Shown piece after piece: positions 34,577 through 41,645 of a stretch of DNA of 64,000 bases. The stretch is from Sinanaerobacter chloroacetimidivorans (GTDB lineage Bacteria; Bacillota; Clostridia; Peptostreptococcales; Anaerovoracaceae). The notes beneath the pieces are model-generated. The model ran no database searches and was not told the origin of the DNA. It saw only the letters and a list, made by a program, of their open reading frames with translations. Position numbers and translations under genes: made by a program. Where the stretch lies: positions 124,001 to 188,000 of the forward strand of contig NZ_JAGSND010000008.1 in NCBI RefSeq assembly GCF_018128545.1, in the 5' to 3' direction. How positions within the stretch are numbered: position 1 is the stretch's first letter; every line of letters begins with the position of its first letter.

Positions 34577-35284
34577 ATGAAAAATCAAATAATCCCGATC
34601 AGCATGGAAGAAGCTGATGTTTATGCAATCGAATATTTCCTGAGTATTTGCGGCTTTCAACGGGAAGGCGAAAAATATAAAAGGCTGGCAATGCAGGGCA
34701 TGGAGGTCAAGGATAAGATTAAGGACAGGGTCAGAATTCAAGCCATCGTTTCCTCTTATTCAAAGGAAATCATAGAAGGAAATACTGCTGTCATTGAAGA
34801 TGTGACCTTTGTGTGCAATGCGTTCGAACAATTAAACAGGGATAGTATACAATCTATTTATGCCTTTATCCTCACCGCCGGTATTTACGAATGTAACAAG
34901 GCAGTGCCCATGATAGAGCAGCTTTATGCGGATATCTGGGGAACCGCTTACGTGGATGCCGGCTTAGAGGTACTGAAAAACCGTCTTCTGGCAGATGTCA
35001 GAGGAAAGGGAGACGATCAGTCCGTATCAGCCGTATTGGATTCTTTCGGCCCCGGATATTACGGTATGGAGGTAGATCAGATCGGCAGCTTTTTTAAGAT
35101 TTTGAATGGGGGCAGAATTGATGTAACGGTGAGAGATAACTGCCTGATGCTGCCTCTGAAATCCTGTGCGGGATTTTTTATAGCAGTGGATGATGAAACA
35201 AAATTACCTTCTGCCGACTGTAAAAGCTGCCGTGCAGAACATAAAGGCTGTGCCTATTGTCAAGTACAAATCAAAAAACGGTAA
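34577..35284 (+). CDS. MetH-activation-domain-like corrinoid accessory protein
   Basis: The 235-residue protein resembles the S-adenosylmethionine-binding activation domain of cobalamin-dependent methionine synthase: FGPGYYGMEVDQIGSFF is followed by CLMLPLKSCAGFF, which aligns with the SPGY and (M)xPxKSxSG regions of MetH. The C-terminus has a four-Cys cluster (DCKSCRAEHKGCAYC). Such stand-alone domains occur with corrinoid methyltransferases and may help reductive activation or repair. It starts 2 nt after the preceding gene, so translation is coupled. pylT begins 17 nt after its stop. Confidence 0.78.
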   Translation: MKNQIIPISMEEADVYAIEYFLSICGFQREGEKYKRLAMQGMEVKDKIKDRVRIQAIVSSYSKEIIEGNTAVIEDVTFVCNAFEQLNRDSIQSIYAFILTAGIYECNKAVPMIEQLYADIWGTAYVDAGLEVLKNRLLADVRGKGDDQSVSAVLDSFGPGYYGMEVDQIGSFFKILNGGRIDVTVRDNCLMLPLKSCAGFFIAVDDETKLPSADCKSCRAEHKGCAYCQVQIKKR

Positions 35285-35301
35285 ACCTCTTCCAGCAACA
35301 T

Positions 35302-35373
35302 GGGGGGCGGATCGTATGGATCGCATAGACTCTAAATTTATGCAGCCGAGTGAAACTCTCGGGCTCCTCGCCA
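35302..35373 (+). tRNA. pylT: tRNA-Pyl (anticodon CUA)
   Basis: The 72-nt gene folds into a tRNA with the special tRNA-Pyl features: 7-bp acceptor (GGGGGGC/GCTCCTC), one nucleotide before the D stem, 4-bp GATC/GATC D stem with a 5-nt loop, 6-bp anticodon stem (CATAGA/TTTATG), loop CTCTAAA with CTA anticodon at 35333-35335 region, 3-nt variable loop CAG, T arm CCGAG/CTCGG, discriminator G and encoded CCA. It reads UAG in mttB and mtbB. It lies inside a run of protein genes rather than in front of pylSc. Confidence 0.96.
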
Positions 35374-35437
35374 ATATTTTTTTAATACTTGATTTTAGGC
35401 TGGCAGTGTGCGGCGAAATAGAATGTTTCATGATGAG

Positions 35438-35528
35438 AGTAGGCGGTTCAGTCTACTTTTTTCATCTGATAGGCAATATCGTTTCCGATCAGATGAAAAG
35501 AGGGAATGCAGAGGGGCCCGCCCTCTGC
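35438..35528 (+). promoter_or_regulatory. Overlapping hairpins between pylT and the CobW-type gene
   Basis: A terminator-like hairpin (AGTAGGC/GTCTACT, 35438-35457) is followed by six T residues. Those T residues are part of the 5' arm of a second, perfect 12-bp hairpin (TTTTCATCTGAT/ATCAGATGAAAA, 35459-35499). A third hairpin (GCAGAGGG/CCCTCTGC, 35508-35528) lies just before the GGAGGG of the next gene. The first likely ends the pylT transcript; the mutually overlapping design could be an attenuator for the downstream gene. Confidence 0.5.
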
Positions 35529-35546
35529 CGTTAAGGAGGGAAGACG

Positions 35547-36464
35547 ATGATACAATTACTTTTATTGACCGGATTCTTGGGAGCAGGTAAAACCACTTTA
35601 TTAAACAACATTTTAGATGGGTATCAGGATCAAAAAATTGGCATTATCGTAAATGAATTCGGATCTGTCAATGTAGACGGCAGGCTGCTGCACAGTCAGG
35701 GAATACAAATGGCTGAGCTTTCAAACGGATCCATCTTCTGTGCCTGCATTAAGGATAAATTTGTTGACAGTCTGATTGCACTTTCCAATACGGATATCGA
35801 ATATTTATTTGTGGAGGCTTCCGGGCTGGCAGATCCCTCCAATATGCCCCAAATCCTTCAGGGTATTGAACATAAGACCGGAAATACCTATCTTCTGAAA
35901 GGAACCGTCTGCATTGTCGACGGTGAACATTTCCTGGAACTATTGGATTTACTTCCGGCTCTGCATCGACAGGTAGAATATGGAGACATGATTGTTATCA
36001 ACAAAGCGGATCTTATCGAAGAGAAGACCATTGATCAAATCAAAGAAACGATCAAGGAAATCAACCCGGATGCAGAGATCGGCATCACCTCCTATTGCAG
36101 ATTGAATATCCCCGAAATGCTGGAACATCTTTCTGCAAAGCCCAGAGCATGGCAGGAAACCACCAACACCTATGAATCCAGGCCCAACACTTTTGTTTTA
36201 AAGGCAGAAGAATTCGTTTCCTGCAAAAACCTGAAGGAATTTTTAGAAGAAATTTCTCAACATACCTATCGAATCAAGGGGTTTTCCATGACAGATCAAG
36301 GTCCGATGGAAATCAATGCCGTAAGAGAGGATGTCCGAATCATTCCCTGGAGAGAGGAGATCACAGGCAGTGAAATTGTGCTGATTTCGGCTGTAGGGAT
36401 TCGTTTGCTGAGTCTTATCACCTCGGCGCTGGAAAAAAATCTAAAGGGAAAACTGCATCTATAA
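35547..36464 (+). CDS. CobW/COG0523-family G3E GTPase
   Basis: The 305-residue protein has the Walker A motif GFLGAGKTT (residues 9-17), NEFGSVNVDG, the NKAD guanine-binding motif near residue 150 and a CobW C-terminal domain from about residue 215. The usual CxCC metal-binding motif reads CAC-I (C66, C68), so the last Cys is missing. Family members deliver metals or cofactors; next to corrinoid methyltransferases it may help corrinoid-protein maturation or zinc delivery to the methyltransferases. AAGGAGGG precedes the ATG. The function is inferred from context. Confidence 0.8.
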   Translation: MIQLLLLTGFLGAGKTTLLNNILDGYQDQKIGIIVNEFGSVNVDGRLLHSQGIQMAELSNGSIFCACIKDKFVDSLIALSNTDIEYLFVEASGLADPSNMPQILQGIEHKTGNTYLLKGTVCIVDGEHFLELLDLLPALHRQVEYGDMIVINKADLIEEKTIDQIKETIKEINPDAEIGITSYCRLNIPEMLEHLSAKPRAWQETTNTYESRPNTFVLKAEEFVSCKNLKEFLEEISQHTYRIKGFSMTDQGPMEINAVREDVRIIPWREEITGSEIVLISAVGIRLLSLITSALEKNLKGKLHL

Positions 36465-36518
36465 GATTTGTGTTGACTGGGATAAAGCAAGAAATTTTCA
36501 AAGGTCTGTCCTATTCTC

Positions 36519-36547
36519 TTGAATTCAGGAAAAAACCGGAGTAATAT
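36519..36547 (+). promoter_or_regulatory. Candidate promoter for pylSn
   Basis: TTGAAT (36519-36524) and TAATAT (36542-36547) are separated by 17 nt, 53 nt before the pylSn ATG. This suggests pylSn can be transcribed on its own. Confidence 0.45.
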
Positions 36548-36600
36548 AGTACATATAAGGATGAGGACAAAGAAAGAAGAGGAGCAGCGGAAGCAGTAAC

Positions 36601-36948
36601 ATGGGAGAAGAAAAGAAAAGATATTACAGAAAGCATGCCGAGCTTTTTCTGTTATTGGACAAGATCAAGCTGTGGCCCTCTCGAACCGGTATTTTGCATG
36701 GGATCAGGAGCATCAGAATGAACGGCGACTACGCCGAAATTACAACTCATTGCGGAAAGGAATTCAGAATCCGAAACTCCAGAAGCTCCAGAGCAGCCAG
36801 ATGGCTTCGAAACAAATGGATTTGCAGACCTTGCAAAGATTGTAAAATACCGCAGTGGAAATTAGAGAAGTATTCTTCTACTTATTTTGCGGAACATTAT
36901 GGCAGTGATTTAAAAAAACGAAATGATATCTTAGGCTCTGCTGATTAA
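36601..36948 (+). CDS. pylSn: Pyrrolysyl-tRNA synthetase N-terminal tRNA-binding protein
   Basis: The 115-residue protein matches the N-terminal domain of archaeal PylS: LWPSRTGILHGI, THCGKEFRIRNSRSSRAARWLRNK and CKDCKIPQWKLEKYSST. The zinc ligands H33, C51, C78 and C81 keep the same spacings (18, 27, 3) as H24, C42, C69 and C72 of the Methanosarcina barkeri enzyme. It binds tRNA-Pyl tightly and assists PylSc. The ATG has only a weak purine tract (GGAAGCAG) upstream. It is separated from pylSc and has its own promoter candidate. Confidence 0.93.
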   Translation: MGEEKKRYYRKHAELFLLLDKIKLWPSRTGILHGIRSIRMNGDYAEITTHCGKEFRIRNSRSSRAARWLRNKWICRPCKDCKIPQWKLEKYSSTYFAEHYGSDLKKRNDILGSAD

Positions 36949-36986
36949 TCCCGGTTTTTCAGTAAGACCAGTCTTGATGAGAAGGG

Positions 36987-37026
36987 ATAGCGGTAAAGCG
37001 TTTTATTGCTATCACTTTTTTTCGTG
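36987..37026 (+). terminator. Terminator after pylSn
   Basis: GATAGCGGTAA and TTATTGCTATC pair over 11 bp with two G-U pairs and are followed by CACTTTTTTT. It closes the methylamine/pyrrolysine island. The rest of the gap up to 37184 holds two small AT-rich inverted repeats and nothing I can name. Confidence 0.65.
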
Positions 37027-37183
37027 GGGAAAAGTAAATACGGAATATCGGGTTAATAACAGAAATGAATCCTAGAATTTTCTTCCAAAATTCTTGATTT
37101 GAAATGGGAAATTTCATATGATAAGATAAAAGAAGAGGTAATTTGCTCCTTTCAGGAGCTGTAAATGATAATGAAGAAGGCAA

Positions 37184-38284
37184 GTGGTGAATCAAATGAC
37201 AGACTGCAATGACAATCAAAGAGGACGGGGAACGAAGGAGATCATTATTTCTCTTGTCGTTTTATTTTTAATGTTTGTTACGATAGGGTACATGCTGGAC
37301 ATTGTCCTGCTGACCTTTATTATTACTTTTATCTTCTACCATCTGGTGAAGAAAATACAGAACAAGGCTCGGCTTGCCGGCCTGAGAGTTCCCGACGGAG
37401 TCGTTCTCAGCATCCTTTATATTCTTTTTATTCTGGTGTTGGCATTTGCCAGTATTGAATTTGCGCCGATTCTGGCAACTCAATTTACGGATCTTGCGAA
37501 CATCTTTATTCGTTTTGATATCAATGCCGTCAGAGATTCGCTGGATCCCAGACTTGCAGAAGCAATAGATCACATTGATTTCAACAAATATATAACCGAG
37601 GCTGGAGTCATGCTGGCTACCGGTATCACGAAGATAGGCGGTTTTGGTGTCAGTCTGTTTTTATCTATGATTCTGGGTTTTTTCCTTCTACTGGAAAAAA
37701 ACAAGATTAAAAAATTCGGTGAGATTTTGGGACAAAGCAGAGTATCCTACATTTATGAGTATTTAATCGTTTTCGGAGGGAATTTTGTACAGACCTTTGG
37801 AAAGGTCATGAAAGTACAGATCACCATTGCCCTGATCAATTCTATTCTGTCTATGATTTTGCTTACCTTCCTGCAATTTCCGCAGATCATGAGTTTAGGC
37901 GTTATGATTTTTCTCCTGGGCTTAATTCCGGTAGCAGGTGTGATCATTTCCCTGGTACCCTTAAGTATCATCGCCTTCAATATAGGGGGGATCAGCAAGG
38001 TCATTGCAGTCATTATCATGATCGTTCTGATTCACACGGTGGAGGCTTACATTCTGAATCCGAAGCTGATGTCGGATAAGACAGAATTGCCGGTTTGCTT
38101 TGTGTTTATCATCCTGTTGGTTGGTGAACATTACCTGGGTGTTTGGGGCCTTCTGATCGGTGTGCCCATCTTTATCTTTTTGATGAATGCTTTACAGGTT
38201 GAATTTGAAGGAGCCAATAAGAAAGAAAGAGTGAAAGTGAAAAAAATAAAAGGCAGCAGTGAGGAGCGAGAAGAAGAGTGTTAA
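37184..38284 (+). CDS. AI-2E-type (PerM) membrane transporter
   Basis: The 366-residue protein has about seven or eight hydrophobic segments and the family pattern of a C-terminal cluster of helices, with LGLIPVAGVIISLVPLSIIA and the VEAYILNPKLMSDKTELP signature. The tail is basic. The family includes AI-2 exporters and Na+/H+ antiporters, so the substrate is open. The start is a GTG near AAGAAGG; GTG at 37187 or ATG at 37196 are alternatives. It overlaps the SulP gene by 7 nt, so they are co-translated. Confidence 0.82.
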   Translation: MVNQMTDCNDNQRGRGTKEIIISLVVLFLMFVTIGYMLDIVLLTFIITFIFYHLVKKIQNKARLAGLRVPDGVVLSILYILFILVLAFASIEFAPILATQFTDLANIFIRFDINAVRDSLDPRLAEAIDHIDFNKYITEAGVMLATGITKIGGFGVSLFLSMILGFFLLLEKNKIKKFGEILGQSRVSYIYEYLIVFGGNFVQTFGKVMKVQITIALINSILSMILLTFLQFPQIMSLGVMIFLLGLIPVAGVIISLVPLSIIAFNIGGISKVIAVIIMIVLIHTVEAYILNPKLMSDKTELPVCFVFIILLVGEHYLGVWGLLIGVPIFIFLMNALQVEFEGANKKERVKVKKIKGSSEEREEEC

Positions 38285-39933
38285 AACAATATATAGCAGA
38301 TTTACAATCAGAGTTTACAGGTTATAATAAACAAAAATTTTCCAGGGATGTCATGGCCGGCCTGACGGTGACCGCAGTAGCCTTGCCTCTTGCCCTGGCC
38401 TTCGGGGTAGGATCCGGCGCCACCGCCGCATCCGGGCTGATTACCGCAATCATAGCGGGGCTGGTCATCGGTGCTTTTTCCGGGGCTTCCTTCCAGATTT
38501 CCGGCCCTACCGGGGCAATGACAGCCATCTTAATTATGCTGGTGCAGAAATATGGACTAAACGGCATCTTTATAGCAGGCTTTCTGGCAGGAATCATTTT
38601 GGTAGTAGCAGGTTTTTTTAAGCTGGGCAGGATTATCTATTTTATCCCGTCTTCTGTTATTTCAGGATTTACTTCGGGAATCGCCATCGTCATTGCTTTA
38701 GGGCAGCTGGACAATCTCTTTGGAGTTAAATCAACTGGCAGTTTAGCCATTACGAAAGTCTACTCCTATTTTACCAATGGTTTTCCGCTGGATATTCCAA
38801 CCTTTGCACTTGGGTTGGCGGTTATTGTCACTATGATCATTTGGCCGAAAAAGTGGAATGAAAAATTTCCGTCTTCTCTGGCAGGGCTAATCATCGTATT
38901 GATCATAAACCATTTTCTGAAATTAGATGTAGCCATGGTAGGGGAGATTCCTAAAACCATTTTGCTCCAGGATCGGCTATCTTTTCAGTCGCTGACCATA
39001 GCCCAGTTTTGGGATTTTCTGGTCCCGGCCATGAGCATCGCCGCCCTTGCCATGATTGAAAGTCTTCTTTGCGGTGCATCGGCAGGTAAGCTCAAAAAGG
39101 AAAAACTGAACGGAGACAGAGAGCTGGTGGCACAGGGAATCGGCAACATCCTGATTCCTTTGTTTGGAGGGGTGCCTGCAACCGCAGCCATTGCAAGAAC
39201 AAGCGTGGCTATTAAATCCGGCGGAGAAACGAGAATGACGGGAATCCTTCATGCAGTTGGACTGCTGCTTTCCATGTTTCTTTTGGCTCCGGTTATGTCT
39301 GCCATTCCGTTGTCGGCATTGGCCGGAGTTCTGATCGTTACTGCCTGGAGAATGAACGATTGGGAGAATATTCATTATATCTTCGATCATAAATTTAAAT
39401 CGGGAATTGCTAAGTTTTTCATCACGATGTGTGCCACCGTGGTACTGGATCTAACCCAGGCCATCATCATTGGGGTTGCTTTCTCAGCATTTCTTATCGT
39501 TGTTCGGATAACCGATATCGATATTACTATCAGCGAAGTGGAAAATGAACGATTGGAGGAAATAGGAATCAATATTCCCTCAGTACCGGAACATATCCGG
39601 GTGGCCTATCTGACAGGAACCATCTTCTTTGCGGTAGTGGAAAAGCTCACCAGCCAGCTTGCTGAAATGGAAAACACCACGGTTTTGATCCTTTCCATGA
39701 GAGGTGTTCCGGTCATTGACCTGTCGGGGCTTCAGGCTCTGACGGAACTGACGGCACATTATCAGGAATCCGGCACTACCGTTATGTTAACCAGTGTGCA
39801 GCCTAAAGTACTGGAGGTTTTGAAGAGAGGCGGTCTCATTGATATGATCGGTGAGGATCATGTCTTCAAAAGTGCAGAATACGCCATTGTATGCGCCAAT
39901 GAGGAGCACATACATAAAAGCTATCAGTACTGA
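38278..39933 (+). CDS. SulP-family anion transporter with STAS domain
   Basis: The 551-residue protein has the SulP fold: AGLTVTAVALPLALAFGVGSG near the N-terminus, FSGASFQISGPTGAM, further membrane helices to about residue 410, and a C-terminal STAS domain (about 430-540, LILSMRGVPVIDLSGLQAL). SulP proteins carry sulfate, bicarbonate or other anions; the substrate is not clear here. The GTG start overlaps the end of the AI-2E-type gene and a strong terminator follows. Confidence 0.9.
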   Translation: MLKQYIADLQSEFTGYNKQKFSRDVMAGLTVTAVALPLALAFGVGSGATAASGLITAIIAGLVIGAFSGASFQISGPTGAMTAILIMLVQKYGLNGIFIAGFLAGIILVVAGFFKLGRIIYFIPSSVISGFTSGIAIVIALGQLDNLFGVKSTGSLAITKVYSYFTNGFPLDIPTFALGLAVIVTMIIWPKKWNEKFPSSLAGLIIVLIINHFLKLDVAMVGEIPKTILLQDRLSFQSLTIAQFWDFLVPAMSIAALAMIESLLCGASAGKLKKEKLNGDRELVAQGIGNILIPLFGGVPATAAIARTSVAIKSGGETRMTGILHAVGLLLSMFLLAPVMSAIPLSALAGVLIVTAWRMNDWENIHYIFDHKFKSGIAKFFITMCATVVLDLTQAIIIGVAFSAFLIVVRITDIDITISEVENERLEEIGINIPSVPEHIRVAYLTGTIFFAVVEKLTSQLAEMENTTVLILSMRGVPVIDLSGLQALTELTAHYQESGTTVMLTSVQPKVLEVLKRGGLIDMIGEDHVFKSAEYAIVCANEEHIHKSYQY

Positions 39934-39973
39934 CCTATACATTTAAAATTTACTGTGAAAATATTATGTATTT

Positions 39974-40005
39974 AAAAATATCGTGGATTCCACGATATTT
40001 TTTTT
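39974..40005 (+). terminator. Intrinsic terminator after the SulP gene
   Basis: AAAAATATCGTGG and CCACGATATTTTT form a perfect 13-bp stem with a 3-nt loop, continuing into a T-run. Confidence 0.9.
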
Positions 40006-40067
40006 AGCGAACAAATCATGGTTAGGATTCATATTATATTTCAAATAGCAAGGAAGGGGTTGTTTCA

Positions 40068-40628
40068 ATGAATAGTAATGGGCATAACCAGGACACTTTC
40101 CCCAGCGGGCAGGTGAATTTAAACAACAGACTCAGGAGACTTTGGAGCCAGCTGGCTATGTGGAGAAGAGATTATCTGGTAAGCCTGGCATCGGGTTACG
40201 GAGATTTGCAGCTGATAGAAGACAAACTCTATCATGTAACACAAGATTTTGGCAATGTTTTTGAGACTTTTTTCGGAGTCGTATTTGCAAACCGTATGGA
40301 ATATTATTTTACAGTCCAGGCTTCTATTTTAAATGAAATTGCAAATGCAATCAACATGGGAAACCAGGAGGCAGCTGATACTGCTACAAGAAGACTGTAT
40401 GAAAATGTCGATGATATGTCTGCTTATTTAGCAAGCATCAATCCTTATTGGAATGAAGTAAACCTGAGAAGTCTGTTTTATGAATATTACAGAGAGACCG
40501 TGTTGGAAATCATCAATATACTGGCGGGAAATCAGGAGGAAGCCATTAGAATCTATCAGACTTTGGAAGATTACGTGCTTGAGATTGCAGATTATTTAAC
40601 AAGAGGATTTGTAGAATTTTTTACTTAA
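40068..40628 (+). CDS. Helical protein of unknown function
   Basis: The 186-residue protein is almost entirely helical, without signal peptide or membrane segment. It shows two related halves with aromatic/acidic patterns (LWSQLAMWRRDYLVSLASG; NPYWNEVNLRSLFYEYYRET) and ends ALEIADYLTRGF-like (VLEIADYLTRGFVEFF). I recall similar uncharacterised proteins in Firmicutes but cannot assign a family or function. AAGGAAGGGG precedes the ATG. It stands alone between a terminator and a convergent phosphoesterase gene. Confidence 0.65.
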   Translation: MNSNGHNQDTFPSGQVNLNNRLRRLWSQLAMWRRDYLVSLASGYGDLQLIEDKLYHVTQDFGNVFETFFGVVFANRMEYYFTVQASILNEIANAINMGNQEAADTATRRLYENVDDMSAYLASINPYWNEVNLRSLFYEYYRETVLEIINILAGNQEEAIRIYQTLEDYVLEIADYLTRGFVEFFT

Positions 40629-40679
40629 AGGAAAAGAAAGCCTCCTCCGGCTAGCCGGCAGATCAATGTGGATTGTACT

Positions 40680-41525
40680 TTAGCTGGATTTTTTGATTAC
40701 GATCTTTGTCAGCTCCGGCGGAGACAGGAAGCGGAACGGCAGTTTCGTCATTCCTACACCGGAGGTTACATACAGCCGGCTTGCACGGGCATTTTCAAAA
40801 TCATACAAGCCTTTGATATATTTTTTTCCATAAGCAGGAAGAATATAGTCGTCAAAATATTTTAGATTGATTTGTCTGCCGTGAGTATGAGCGGACAACA
40901 TCAGATCCACATTGTAATCCAGAACCTCATCCATAACATCCGGTTCATGAGCCAGAACAATATTATAGTAATCAGGTCTGCCCCAGCTTACGATTTCCGG
41001 ATTTCCGTAACCAATGAGCACATCGTCTACCCCTATGACGGCGACACCAATCTCATCCAAAGGATAATATTTATTTTTCAAAACGGTAAAGCCTCCGGCT
41101 TCCATGATGGATTCGTAGACATATTCGGCACCTCCGCCATAATCATGATTTCCGAAGACTGCAAATTTTCCGTAAGGAGCCGATATTTCAGACAGCTTCG
41201 CCGATATGTCGGCGGTATCTCCGGAATAGGAATCGTAGTGATCGATAAGATCTCCGGCAAAAACTACAAGGTCCGGTTCCATTTTATCAATGGCTTCCAG
41301 GACTTTGGAAAAGTCTTCGAGGGTATAATAATCTCCAAAGTGGGTATCGCCAAAAACAGCGATTTTTAACTCCTTCTGATCTGTTTGAAAGAAACTCGAC
41401 TCAATGGATACTTCCTTGACTTTCAGCATATTCGGTTCGATATATCTTGCATAAGCAACTGTGAACCCAGTTACTATAATAATGAATAGAAACAGGCGGA
41501 AAATGGCCTTGATAAATTGAAACAT
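40680..41525 (-). CDS. Membrane-anchored metallophosphoesterase (YkuE/YaeI-like)
   Basis: The 281-residue protein has an N-terminal hydrophobic anchor (about residues 5-27) and an extracytoplasmic calcineurin-like phosphoesterase domain with FGDTHFGDY (near 60), FAGDLIDHYDSY (near 92), GNHDYGGG (near 123) and LSAHTHGRQI (near 209), the full set of two-metal ligands. Relatives hydrolyse phospholipid or lipid A intermediates; the substrate here is unknown. GAGGTGAG precedes the ATG. It diverges from the flavoprotein genes. Confidence 0.85.
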   Translation of the reverse strand: MFQFIKAIFRLFLFIIIVTGFTVAYARYIEPNMLKVKEVSIESSFFQTDQKELKIAVFGDTHFGDYYTLEDFSKVLEAIDKMEPDLVVFAGDLIDHYDSYSGDTADISAKLSEISAPYGKFAVFGNHDYGGGAEYVYESIMEAGGFTVLKNKYYPLDEIGVAVIGVDDVLIGYGNPEIVSWGRPDYYNIVLAHEPDVMDEVLDYNVDLMLSAHTHGRQINLKYFDDYILPAYGKKYIKGLYDFENARASRLYVTSGVGMTKLPFRFLSPPELTKIVIKKSS

Positions 41526-41590
41526 GACTCACCTCAGGGTTTTGATTTTAAAATGTACACACTTTGTCATTATATCAAGAGGAGCTTTCC

Positions 41591-41620
41591 TTGGCAAAAG
41601 GAATTTTCTTGTGATATAAT
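41591..41620 (+). promoter_or_regulatory. Promoter of the flavoprotein pair
   Basis: TTGGCA (41591-41596) and TATAAT (41615-41620), preceded by TGTGA, are separated by 18 nt, 25 nt before the start codon. Confidence 0.6.
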
Positions 41621-41645
41621 CATTTATGTATGGAGGAAATCATCT

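Noticed and set aside
34577..35284. PylB or PylC candidate
   Set aside because: The protein lacks a radical SAM CxxxCxxC motif and ATP-grasp features, and resembles the MetH activation domain.
35190..35534. ORF of 114 codons across pylT
   Set aside because: It overlaps the tRNA and the 3' end of the MetH-activation-like gene and has no ribosome site.
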